From contig QIGM01000573.1 of assembly GCA_003230795.1 (NCBI GenBank), forward strand, positions 1 through 6,136: 6,136 nucleotides of DNA, read 5' to 3'. Positions 1 to 5,419 of this stretch are shown piece after piece. Made by a program: the position numbers and the translations under genes. This DNA is from a bacterium (GTDB lineage: Bacteria; Bdellovibrionota_C; UBA2361; SZUA-149). How positions within the stretch are numbered: position 1 is the stretch's first letter; every line of letters starts with the position of its first letter. The notes below the pieces were generated by a model. That model saw only the letters and a program-made list of their open reading frames with translations, was not told where the DNA came from and did not search any database.

Positions 1-261
1 AGCGGCTTTTAGCGTTGGTGAAAGCGCGGTGTAGCATGCGTAACTCGCAGTTAAAATCGCTGGCTGACTGAACTTGGTCAGAGTGAGCTCGTCTAGTGGA
101 CCCTCAAAGCATAGCTTTGAAAGCGAAAAGCCGAGCGCTTTATCGGCTTCATCAAAGACGCTCTTTGCGTTCGCATTTTCAGAATAAAGTGCGAGGCCCA
201 TACCGACCTGCTGAGAACCTTGGCCTGGAAAAAGACCTGCGTAAGTAGGTAGATCGGACAT
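1..261 (-). CDS. fabD: Malonyl-CoA:ACP transacylase, N-terminal part (runs off the left edge)
   Basis: FabD moves the malonyl group from malonyl-CoA to acyl carrier protein, supplying the extender unit for type II fatty-acid synthesis in the cytoplasm. Read leftwards from the ATG at 259-261, the first 87 codons are open to the window edge. Residues 11-18 read FPGQGSQQ, the hallmark GQGSQ motif near the N-terminus of FabD, followed by VGMG. Residues 65-73, SQPAILTAS, match the conserved (S/T)QPA region before the nucleophile elbow. The catalytic Ser (GHSxG) lies outside the window. An AGGAG lies upstream of the ATG with rather long spacing (about 12 nt). The gene is divergent from the sensor kinase across a dyad-rich spacer. 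PKS-type acyltransferase domains share the GQGSQ motif, but the start two to three strands before it fits a stand-alone FabD. The identification is firm; the truncation is due only to the window edge. Confidence 0.93.
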   Translation of the reverse strand, partial: MSDLPTYAGLFPGQGSQQVGMGLALYSENANAKSVFDEADKALGFSLSKLCFEGPLDELTLTKFSQPAILTASYACYTALSPTLKAA

Positions 262-375
262 AAATTGAGGACGCTCCTATTAATGCTCTGGGCACTTGAA
301 ATCTAGTAAAAACGCTACTCACCATAGTTGAGCGAGACCTAGATATCAAGTAGAGCAAGCGTCCGGGATGGAGAA

Positions 376-393
376 TTTATACTGTAGCTACAG
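376..393 (-). promoter_or_regulatory. Possible leftward -10 box next to a perfect palindrome (candidate fabD control site)
   Basis: On the minus strand TATAAA (376-381) follows directly after the perfect 12-bp palindrome CTGTAGCTACAG (382-393). TATAAA is a fair sigma70 -10 box about 115 bp upstream of the fabD ATG. The hexamer 17 bp further upstream is a poor -35 (about 3 of 6 matches). A palindrome touching a -10 box is where a repressor or an activator replacing a weak -35 would sit. The palindrome is seen directly; the promoter role is inference. Confidence 0.25.
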
Positions 394-406
394 CTAGTTA
401 GCTAGC

Positions 407-455
407 CATTGACACCTTGATTCGCTCAAGTATTGAGCGAATCAAGGTGTCAATG
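407..455. repeat. Perfect 23-bp-arm inverted repeat with 3-nt loop
   Basis: Positions 407-429 and 433-455 are exact reverse complements, separated by GTA. The left arm begins CATTGACACC and the right arm ends GGTGTCAATG. The arms are not GC-rich and no T-run follows on either side, so a standard intrinsic terminator is unlikely. As RNA from either strand it would fold into one uninterrupted stem. It lies between divergent genes, roughly 150 bp from fabD and 60 bp before the leader ORF. It could be a bidirectional transcription barrier, a small-RNA-like hairpin, a palindromic repeat element or a DNA-binding site. No second copy is visible in the window. Confidence 0.92.
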
Positions 456-478
456 AATTACTCATTCAAGTGGTCTGA

Positions 479-494
479 GATATCAGTCGATATC
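479..494. repeat. Paired GATATC palindromes (spacer of 4)
   Basis: GATATC occurs at 479-484 and 489-494 with AGTC between. Because each unit is itself palindromic, the pair is both a direct and an inverted repeat. It lies just upstream of the AGGAG preceding the leader ORF, so it could be an operator for the rightward transcript. Chance is also possible for 6-mers. Confidence 0.35.
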
Positions 495-516
495 TAGAAC
501 TAGGAGTGCGTCTTAG

Positions 517-654
517 GTGGAAGAACTTTCGAGTTTATTCCAACAACATAAAACGTACACTAGTGCTAGTTTTGAAAAGCAATTTTCAGACAAGAGCGCG
601 AAGGTTGTAATAAGTGGTTCTTTTTCAGGTAGCGTAGTTTGCAGTCACAGGTAG
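517..654 (+). CDS. Possible 45-residue leader peptide overlapping the kinase start
   Basis: A GTG at 517 preceded by AGGAG (502-506, 10-nt spacing) opens a 45-codon frame ending with TAG at 652-654. The translation starts MEELSSLFQQHKTY and ends GSVVCSHR. It is hydrophilic, with no signal peptide, membrane segment or motif that I recognise. An in-frame stop (514-516) lies immediately upstream, so this is the only sensible start. The frame overlaps the first 16 bases of the downstream kinase, whose TTG start has only a weak AGG upstream. Translation of this frame would bring ribosomes onto the kinase start, as in translational coupling. It could instead be a chance frame, or the displaced N-terminus of the kinase after a frameshift. 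The ribosome site and overlap are seen; the function is inference. Confidence 0.35.
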   Translation: MEELSSLFQQHKTYTSASFEKQFSDKSAKVVISGSFSGSVVCSHR

Positions 655-1817
655 AAAAAGCCTCTCAGTCAACACCGGCCGCAGTCGAACAGACTGCTAC
701 CGTTCTGGTCGTTGACGACAATGCGGAGCTGCTCGCCGTAACAAGAGAAATACTCGAGGTGCACGGTTTTGACGTATTGACCGCATTCTCCGTAGCTGCC
801 GCACTAGATATTCTCACGGAACAAACCCCTGACATGATACTTTGCGATGTCGTAATGCCGGATCGCAACGGTTTTGAACTTCGCGACGAAGTTCTCAGAA
901 ACCCAGAGTGGTGCGATCTCCCCTTTATTTTTCTCACTGCGCTTTCGAGCGAAGACGATATTCGCATGGGGAAAGCGTCTGGATGTGACGAGTATCTCAC
1001 TAAGCCGTTCGACCCAGATGACCTAATTTCGGTAGTCACAGGAAAAGTCGCCTTGCTACGAAAGCGGCAAGAAATGGCGAATGTTCGAATGGAGAACTAT
1101 CGTCGACGAATCATTCACACCCTATCTCACGAGTTCCGAACCCCCTTGGTGTCAATCAATACCGGAACGGAGTTATTACTGGATCAACACAACTCTCTCG
1201 GTGACGAACAAGTCACGCGACTTCTAGAGTCGGTTCTCCGAGGAGGTCAGCGCCTTGAACGCCTCGTAGATGACTTTATGCTCTTGCAGCAAATTGACCT
1301 TGGGCATGCTGAATACACTTGTGAGCTTTACCGGCAGCGTGTTCCGCTGAAGGCAATTATTGAATCAGCAGTAGAAGGGTTCCGCGATGCACTATTGCAT
1401 CCAGAGCAGGTAGCGGTAGAGGTTGTGCTACCAGACGAGGAAGCCCTGCAGAAGCTTTATGTAAAAGTGTATGATGTGCAGATTGTGAATATGTTTAATC
1501 GCTTACTAAGCAACGCCAACAAGTTTGGCGGAAACAAAGGTCCGATCTCGATAAAGATAGGTGTGGACTCAGGCAATGTTTACGCTTCGGTTCTTGACTG
1601 TGGACCAGGACTTGATAACGGTGTGCGATCCGAACCGCATGATTTCGCGCTGAAGCCCTTCGCGCAGATTAATCGTGAAACCTATGAGCAGCAGGGCTGT
1701 GGTCTTGGTCTCACGATCGCGCATTATTTTGCTGAGATTAACGGCGGCAGGCTGTTTCTACGTAATCGAAGCGATCAGTCTGGACTCGAAGCACGAGTCG
1801 TATTCCCGAAAGCTTAA
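639..1817 (+). CDS. Soluble hybrid sensor kinase: receiver domain followed by histidine kinase core
   Basis: This 392-residue two-component protein should autophosphorylate on His and exchange phosphate with a receiver Asp. The receiver comes first (residues 22-138): acidic pair D26/D27, phosphoacceptor D70 in LCDVVMPD, T100, and K122 in TKPF. A linker helix leads to the HisKA domain with H164 in SHEFRTPL. The ATPase domain has an N-box around N287-F296 (NRLLSNANKF), a G1 box DCGPGL at 320-325, an F-box-like KPF near 339 and a G2 box GCGLGL at 353-358. All key residues appear intact. No membrane segment, PAS domain or HPt is visible, so it is cytoplasmic and probably takes input as phosphate from another kinase. 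An in-frame stop at 630-632 leaves TTG 639 as the only usable start before the receiver; AGG at 627-629 is a weak ribosome site. No DNA-binding response regulator lies next to it, and sodA follows after 174 bp. Confidence 0.92.
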   Translation: MQSQVEKASQSTPAAVEQTATVLVVDDNAELLAVTREILEVHGFDVLTAFSVAAALDILTEQTPDMILCDVVMPDRNGFELRDEVLRNPEWCDLPFIFLTALSSEDDIRMGKASGCDEYLTKPFDPDDLISVVTGKVALLRKRQEMANVRMENYRRRIIHTLSHEFRTPLVSINTGTELLLDQHNSLGDEQVTRLLESVLRGGQRLERLVDDFMLLQQIDLGHAEYTCELYRQRVPLKAIIESAVEGFRDALLHPEQVAVEVVLPDEEALQKLYVKVYDVQIVNMFNRLLSNANKFGGNKGPISIKIGVDSGNVYASVLDCGPGLDNGVRSEPHDFALKPFAQINRETYEQQGCGLGLTIAHYFAEINGGRLFLRNRSDQSGLEARVVFPKA

Positions 1818-1879
1818 AATTCTATCCAGTCTACGCCATACTATTGTTCTCTGTCGTCGCCATAGTGTTGGGCTCGGGA

Positions 1880-1931
1880 TTGCTAATCTTCGAGATTGCA
1901 TTAGAATACCCGCAATTGAATCCAACATTCA
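1880..1931 (+). promoter_or_regulatory. Candidate sodA promoter with a downstream dyad
   Basis: TTGCTA (1880-1885) and TAGAAT (1902-1907) are 16 bp apart, a reasonable sigma70-type pair about 85 bp before the sodA ATG. Just downstream, TGAAT-N5-ATTCA (1917-1931) is a small dyad near the expected transcription start, placed where a repressor could act. No recognisable Fur box or OxyR site is evident. Promoter and operator are inferred from position and partial consensus only. Confidence 0.35.
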
Positions 1932-1991
1932 GTCCCGAGTCGACCGAGGGCTGCTAAAATCCATCTAACTGGCTATCCAACTGGAGATATT

Positions 1992-2597
1992 ATGGCTTTC
2001 GAACTTCCCTCTCTTGATTACGAATACGACGCGCTTGAACCAAGCATAGATGCGAAGACCATGGAGATTCACCATACCAAGCATCATAATGGCTACGTCA
2101 CAAAGCTAAATGCTGCTGTTGATGGAACTGATTTCGCGTCGAAGTCTCTTGAAGAACTTCTCGCCGGACTTGGTGACCTACCTGAAGGAATCCGTGGAGC
2201 GGTTCAAAATAACGGCGGCGGTCATGCAAATCATTCTCTCTTCTGGAAAGTGATTGGCCCAAACGCCGGCGGAGCGCCAAGTGGAGCGCTTGCAGCAGCG
2301 ATTGATGCTGAGCTAGGTGGTTTAGATAAGTTCAAGGAGTCTTTCAGCAACGCAGCAGCAACGCGCTTCGGCAGCGGCTGGGCGTGGCTTTCAGTCGACG
2401 GCGGAAAGCTAAAAGTAGAAAGCACTCCAAACCAGGACACACCACTCATGCAGGGCCGCACCCCAATCCTCGGCCTCGATGTCTGGGAGCACGCCTACTA
2501 CCTCAACTACCAAAATCGTCGCCCAGACTATATTGCAGCATTTTTCAATATTGTTAATTGGGACGAAGTAGCGAGCAGATACGCAGCTGCGAAGTAG
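1992..2597 (+). CDS. sodA: Superoxide dismutase, Mn-type of the Fe/Mn family
   Basis: The enzyme converts superoxide to hydrogen peroxide and oxygen. At 201 residues it has the usual family length and no signal peptide, so it is cytoplasmic. The four metal ligands are visible: H27 in EIHHTKHH, H81 in HANHSLFW, D163 and H167 in LDVWEHAYY. The gateway Tyr is Y35 in HHNGY. Metal-type markers favour manganese: [11 protein letters not shown] has Gly where Fe enzymes carry Gln, and Q148 in NQDTPLM supplies the Mn-type glutamine. The C-terminus ([20 protein letters not shown]) is typical. The ATG has GGAG at 1983-1986 with 5-nt spacing. A candidate promoter lies upstream and a strong hairpin ends the unit at 2640. 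The family is certain; metal preference is inferred from motif type, and some members accept both metals. Confidence 0.97.
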   Translation: MAFELPSLDYEYDALEPSIDAKTMEIHHTKHHNGYVTKLNAAVDGTDFASKSLEELLAGLGDLPEGIRGAVQNNGGGHANHSLFWKVIGPNAGGAPSGALAAAIDAELGGLDKFKESFSNAAATRFGSGWAWLSVDGGKLKVESTPNQDTPLMQGRTPILGLDVWEHAYYLNYQNRRPDYIAAFFNIVNWDEVASRYAAAK

Positions 2598-2608
2598 CGA
2601 AAGAATAT

Positions 2609-2640
2609 ATACGGAGGGAAGGGTCGCCGACCCTCCGTAT
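2609..2640. terminator. Hairpin between convergent sodA and the 158-residue gene
   Basis: ATACGGAGGG (2609-2618) pairs perfectly with CCCTCCGTAT (2631-2640), closing a 12-nt loop. Within it GGGTC can compete to pair with GACCC over a GCC loop, giving an alternative bulged stem. It begins 11 bp after the sodA stop and ends 30 bp before the stop of the converging gene, so it probably terminates in both directions. The T-tracts are poor on both strands (TAAAATCCTTTC rightwards, ATATTCTTTC leftwards). Confidence 0.75.
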
Positions 2641-2669
2641 TAAAATCCTTTCTATCATCTGTCGTTCTC

Positions 2670-3146
2670 CTAACCGATTTGTCTCTCGAGTGCAGTCAGC
2701 TCATCTAGAATCGTCTGACCTTCAGCGACATGCAGCTTCATGCGGGCGCGGAGACTGGAGACTCGATTACTTACGGATTTTTCGATAAGAAAATCTGAAC
2801 TCACCATCACTGTTCCATTCGAGTCGAAGCTTACCTTTATCGGATTATGCGGCACCTCAGTGTTGTGTTCATTAATCCATTTGACGATGGAGAAGACTGC
2901 CCGGCGTAGCGCTTTATAGAGACCTAGGCGCTTAGCTTTACTAGAGGTAGTCGGAAGTTCTTCCATGACGAGGGCGAAATCAGCTTTTCCTTTCGTCGTC
3001 ATTAATCGGATGTAAATTTCCACAATGGAGTCCTTCGGGACTCTCGTTGCTTTACTCCGATGCATTCGATGAACTACGAGTTCTCTGACGCTTACTAGTT
3101 CCGCGATAACTGGATTCTGATGGTCTGCTGTTGGTGGTTTCCTCAT
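2670..3146 (-). CDS. Hypothetical basic protein, 158 residues
   Basis: I do not recognise this protein. The start is placed at the ATG at 3144-3146, because CGGAG lies 8-9 nt upstream; an earlier in-frame ATG at 3179 lacks such a site. The sequence begins MRKPPTADHQNPVIAELVS and is rich in Lys/Arg. Residues 40-63 look like beta strands (IVEIYIRLMTTKGKADFALVMEEL), 68-92 like a basic helix (KAKRLGLYKALRRAVFSIVKW), 103-119 like two strands around an N-G turn (IKVSFDSNGTVMV), and 121-157 like a charged helix or short coiled coil. No signal peptide or membrane segment is visible. It converges on sodA and has its own promoter immediately after the phosphatase gene, so it is probably a separate transcription unit. 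The mixed alpha/beta basic make-up would suit a nucleic-acid-binding or regulatory protein, but that is speculation. Confidence 0.75.
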   Translation of the reverse strand: MRKPPTADHQNPVIAELVSVRELVVHRMHRSKATRVPKDSIVEIYIRLMTTKGKADFALVMEELPTTSSKAKRLGLYKALRRAVFSIVKWINEHNTEVPHNPIKVSFDSNGTVMVSSDFLIEKSVSNRVSSLRARMKLHVAEGQTILDELTALERQIG

Positions 3147-3204
3147 TTTGAGTTCTCCGGGTGGTAAAAAACCCTCCATTGGTCGGGACCCGTCTCCGTA
3201 CGCA

Positions 3205-3230
3205 AAACTTGGCCAGCAGAGCCAAAGTTT
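3205..3230 (-). promoter_or_regulatory. Hairpin in the leader of the 158-residue gene
   Basis: AAACTTGGC (3205-3213) pairs with GCCAAAGTTT (3221-3230) with one bulged base and a 7-nt loop. It falls inside the roughly 140-nt untranslated leader expected from the promoter at 3291-3319. A further small stem, GGTC/GACC, lies at 3181-3190, close to the ribosome site. This could affect leader stability or translation. No known riboswitch class is recognised. Confidence 0.35.
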
Positions 3231-3290
3231 AGCGAACGGACAATAGGGCTAATCACTCACTCTTGAAATGAGAAACATCAACGCAGTAAA

Positions 3291-3319
3291 ATACTAGGAC
3301 TTTAATGACCTTGGGTCAA
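3291..3319 (-). promoter_or_regulatory. Sigma70-type promoter with palindromic operator candidate
   Basis: On the minus strand TTGACC (3314-3319) and TAGTAT (3291-3296) are exactly 17 bp apart, giving 5 of 6 matches to the -35 consensus and 4 of 6 to the -10. A perfect dyad, TGACC-TTG-GGTCA (3306-3318 on the plus strand), covers most of the -35 box and the start of the spacer, where a bound repressor would block polymerase. The promoter begins only about 6 bp after the phosphatase stop and drives the 158-residue gene. Confidence 0.6.
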
Positions 3320-3324
3320 ATGGG

Positions 3325-3912
3325 CTATTTCTCTGGAGCTGAAAGTAGGGAAAGAAACGAAGCCGAAGCCGCATTAAGGTGCCGGTAGCACTCTTGAAAC
3401 GCCTCATCCGGTTTGCCATAAGGATCCGAGATTACCATCGAAAACCCTGCTCCCAAGGAAAAGGCCCCAAACAGAACCGTCCGCTGCAAGGCGCTTGCAC
3501 CCATCTCTTTTAGATATCGAAGATGAGTAGGGTCCATCACCAAAATAAGGTCGGCACCTCCAAGCTCCTCTTTCTCAATCTGCTTAGTACTATGCGCAGA
3601 CAAATCGATGTCATGACCTTCAGCCACGCGCAAAGCAGACGCATCCGCCGGCTTCCCACTAGTAGTCCGCAAACCAGCACTCCGAATCTCAAACGCAGAC
3701 GCGTCCAAGCTCTTCCGAAGCAACAACTCCACATAAGGACTACGACAAATATTCCCATGGCAAAGCACCAGAATACTTTTCTTCCTCCCTCCAACCTCCG
3801 CAAACCGCCGAAGCTGCCGCCTATACCAAAACGCAGAAAACCCTAGCGCCTCAAAAACTGAGCCCACCAGGTTATAAGAAACAAACCACAATTTCCGTAC
3901 GCGATAGTTCAC
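3325..3912 (-). CDS. Low-molecular-weight protein tyrosine phosphatase with N-terminal extension
   Basis: The product is a 195-residue LMW-PTP family phosphatase, which removes phosphate from phosphotyrosine through a cysteinyl-phosphate intermediate. The signature C-x5-R-S is complete: C51, C56, R57 and S58 in CHGNICRSP. The D-loop general acid is D163 in SDPYGKPDEAF. Residues 46-193 match the usual family size of about 150. The first 45 residues are extra: basic and hydrophobic (KLWFVSYNL, then FSAFWYRRQLRRF), perhaps a membrane-associating amphipathic helix. The start is the GTG at 3910-3912, with AGGGA 4-5 nt upstream. This GTG overlaps the TGA that closes the decayed upstream tail (GTGA at 3909-3912). 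Family members control exopolysaccharide tyrosine kinases, and others are ArsC-type arsenate reductases. No polysaccharide gene is in view and the three-cysteine ArsC pattern is not evident, so the substrate is unknown. The plus strand here is strongly C-rich, unlike its neighbours, which may indicate transfer. Confidence 0.9.
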   Translation of the reverse strand: MNYRVRKLWFVSYNLVGSVFEALGFSAFWYRRQLRRFAEVGGRKKSILVLCHGNICRSPYVELLLRKSLDASAFEIRSAGLRTTSGKPADASALRVAEGHDIDLSAHSTKQIEKEELGGADLILVMDPTHLRYLKEMGASALQRTVLFGAFSLGAGFSMVISDPYGKPDEAFQECYRHLNAASASFLSLLSAPEK

Positions 3913-4006
3913 CAGTTCCCTAAGTCCAATTCCGCCCGCACGACCCGTTAGCGGCCAAACACCGAATCCACCAACCTCCCAAGCCTACGCGAGAAGACAA
4001 GCAAGA
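3908..4006 (-). repeat. Repeat copy A: decayed 3' tail of a gene upstream of the phosphatase
   Basis: This segment matches 5700-5798 in the same orientation with small indels. Exact blocks include 18 bp (3921-3938 = 5713-5730), 10 bp (3943-3952 = 5742-5751) and 11 bp (3978-3988 = 5773-5783). Read leftwards it would end RAELDLGNW-stop, with the TGA overlapping the phosphatase GTG. Upstream of that the frame is broken by an in-frame TAA and at least two apparent frame changes relative to copy B. It therefore looks like the remnant of a coding sequence (gene X) that was translationally coupled to the phosphatase. The family of gene X is not recognised. Confidence 0.7.
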
Positions 4007-4113
4007 CCAACGCTTTTCACAGAACGGGCGATATAGGGCGTTTAAGTAGTAAATAAAGTCGAACAGATTTACTCTATAGGAACATCAGCATTTTCGTGCC
4101 GATCGACAAAATA
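4007..4113. other. Intergenic, no gene seen
   Basis: This stretch lies between repeat copy A and the junction hairpin. It has stops in all frames at short intervals, and I see no strong promoter. Homology to copy B ends near 4006. It should contain whatever promoter now drives the phosphatase, but no clear -35/-10 pair could be assigned. Confidence 0.4.
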
Positions 4114-4158
4114 AACAAGCCACCCTCGGTGAATCCTCCTTTCTAAGGATAGCTTGTT
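4114..4158 (-). terminator. Three-way-junction hairpin, probable terminator of the 407-residue gene
   Basis: Three stems nest almost without unpaired bases. The outer stem is AACAAGC (4114-4120) with GCTTGTT (4152-4158), enclosing CACC-CTC-GGTG (4121-4131) and ATCCT/AGGAT (4133-4150). On the minus strand the structure starts 9 nt after the stop of the 407-residue gene and is followed by TATTTTG, a modest U-rich tail, so intrinsic termination is likely. A small structured RNA or protein-binding site is an alternative for so tidy a junction. Confidence 0.6.
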
Positions 4159-4167
4159 ACTCGAAAC

Positions 4168-5391
4168 TCAGGCGCTTTGAGCTTGGCTAGCAGCGTCCCG
4201 TAGTTCGTAGATTTTTTCGAGTTTCTCAAGCAACGCGTTTTTCGCCTTTTCCTCGAGTTCGTAGCGACTCCTGAGTTTACTTGTTGTTGCTCGCAACAGC
4301 ATGTTGATGGTCCGCTTTGGAATGGGAGTTCCAAGCTTCTCATAAACCGACTTAACTCCTTCAAGCCTGCCGTGATGGGCCAACATTCTCGCACAAGTAT
4401 CTACAAATTCAGAATCATTGTTCTGAATTTGTTTCAGGTACTCTAAGGGATCAGCCTTATGTTTGGGCCATCCCTTATCCGCGATCAGGCCGTCCATGAT
4501 GGCAAGTTCAAGCTCGCGCGGTACGGTCTCACCCCGTTCGCTTGCCTTAAGGGCTGCGTCGCGAGCCGTGCAAAACGAGCCGTTGCGCAAACCGTTATTT
4601 GCGATTTCGATATACCCGAATCCAGTTAATTCGTATCCAGCGGTCGCATAAGCGAATTCAGCGTCTTGCAAATTAACTAATCTCACGGACATTTCGGCAA
4701 TTTTAAGCCACGAACGCACAGGCTGTTTCGCGAAGCGTTGGTCAATGTCTGCCTTAAGCCCAGGGAGGTCACCTTGCCAACTGATAAACGGATTACCTGC
4801 TCTTGATACAAAACTACGCAGCCTGACTCGGCAAGACTCTCGAAGCGTCTTGGCGGGTACATCTTTCTTTAGCAGCTTAAAGGCTTCAGCGCCGTACCAC
4901 TCGTCTCCGACTGCGTAGTACGCATTGCCCATCTTGAGAAGCAGATCTCGTTCAGCTGCAGTGAGTGGCGTTTTTTTCTCCGGGAAATATCCGAGACGTC
5001 TATTCATAATCGAAATAGCTTCGTAAGCAGGACCTCGACGGAATTGCTTAGCTGCTTCTTTTACAAAAATGGTAAGAGTAAGTTCGAGATCAAACTTTTT
5101 CAACGCCCTACGAAGAGGCGTAATATATTTCTCGTGATAGTAATGTTTCGTCACCACTGTTGCTAGCCGGGATAGCAAAGCACGTTTGTCAATTGGCAAT
5201 AAACGTTTTGCGAACTCCTCGAGCAATTCGGTTAGCATGAATTCGTGCGCGAGTTTTTCAAGCTTTCGCCGAAAAACTTGCCGGGCTAGTTTGTTACGTT
5301 GCGCGCTAGGAAGCGAACTCAACTGGTCCAAAACATTGTCGTCGTCACTGAACTCAACAAGTGCCTCTAAGAACGATTGAGGTGTTTTCAT
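4168..5391 (-). CDS. Hypothetical all-helical protein, 407 residues, possible TPR/PPR-like repeats
   Basis: I do not recognise this protein by family. The start is the ATG at 5389-5391, because AAGG lies about 5 nt upstream; extension to a TTG at 5427 would add 12 residues without support. The whole chain looks helical: MKTPQSFLEALVEF at the start, then long amphipathic helices rich in Lys, Arg, Glu and Leu. Residues 147-176 (ERDLLLKMGNAYYAVGDEWYGAEAFKLLKK) resemble a TPR unit. Residues 327-365 (with HHGRLEGVKSVYEKLG and TINMLL) resemble a PPR/TPR-type helical hairpin. Residues 376-400 are coiled-coil-like. No signal peptide, membrane helix or catalytic motif is visible. These features suggest a cytoplasmic helical-repeat scaffold or RNA/protein-binding adaptor, which is inference. 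The gene stands alone, flanked by the two ~98-bp repeats, with a probable terminator after it. Confidence 0.8.
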   Translation of the reverse strand: MKTPQSFLEALVEFSDDDNVLDQLSSLPSAQRNKLARQVFRRKLEKLAHEFMLTELLEEFAKRLLPIDKRALLSRLATVVTKHYYHEKYITPLRRALKKFDLELTLTIFVKEAAKQFRRGPAYEAISIMNRRLGYFPEKKTPLTAAERDLLLKMGNAYYAVGDEWYGAEAFKLLKKDVPAKTLRESCRVRLRSFVSRAGNPFISWQGDLPGLKADIDQRFAKQPVRSWLKIAEMSVRLVNLQDAEFAYATAGYELTGFGYIEIANNGLRNGSFCTARDAALKASERGETVPRELELAIMDGLIADKGWPKHKADPLEYLKQIQNNDSEFVDTCARMLAHHGRLEGVKSVYEKLGTPIPKRTINMLLRATTSKLRSRYELEEKAKNALLEKLEKIYELRDAASQAQSA

Positions 5392-5419
5392 TTTATCCTT
5401 ACCTTTCAAAAAACGAGTG

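Larger units (their letters stand above)
262..516. other. Divergent intergenic region between fabD and the sensor kinase unit
   Basis: No convincing gene is visible here. The spacer is unusually rich in dyad symmetry: a perfect 12-bp palindrome at 382-393, a partial GCTAG/CTAGC dyad at 393-406, a 23-bp-arm hairpin at 407-455 and a GATATC pair at 479-494. It must hold the control signals for both the leftward fabD transcript and the rightward kinase transcript. I see no strong consensus promoter in the rightward direction. Confidence 0.6.

Noticed and set aside
136..146. GCCGATAA on the minus strand, matching the -10 of FliA-type (sigma-28) promoters
   Set aside because: It lies inside the fabD coding region, and the sequence 11 bp upstream matches the -35 consensus poorly.
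409..436. TTGACA with a downstream TATTGA in the 407-455 hairpin as a rightward promoter
   Set aside because: The -35 is perfect, but the -10 matches only about half of the consensus and both are imposed by the arms of the palindrome.
665..1039. Minus-strand open frame of 124 codons inside the kinase receiver domain
   Set aside because: It is a Ser/Thr/Arg-rich shadow of the clearly real receiver coding frame, with no ribosome site or motif.
3147..3179. Earlier ATG (3179) as the start of the 158-residue protein
   Set aside because: No ribosome site precedes it, whereas a clear GGAG is spaced correctly for the ATG at 3146.
3523..3846. Plus-strand open frame of 107 codons across the phosphatase gene
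   Set aside because: It is antisense to a gene with complete catalytic motifs. The low-complexity Arg/Pro/Thr/Leu translation is a by-product of the C-rich strand.
4114..4158. Possible integron attC site
   Set aside because: The outer stem TAACAAGC resembles an attC end, but the required RYYYAAC and GTTRRRY core pairs do not both fit, and no integrase or cassette array is present.
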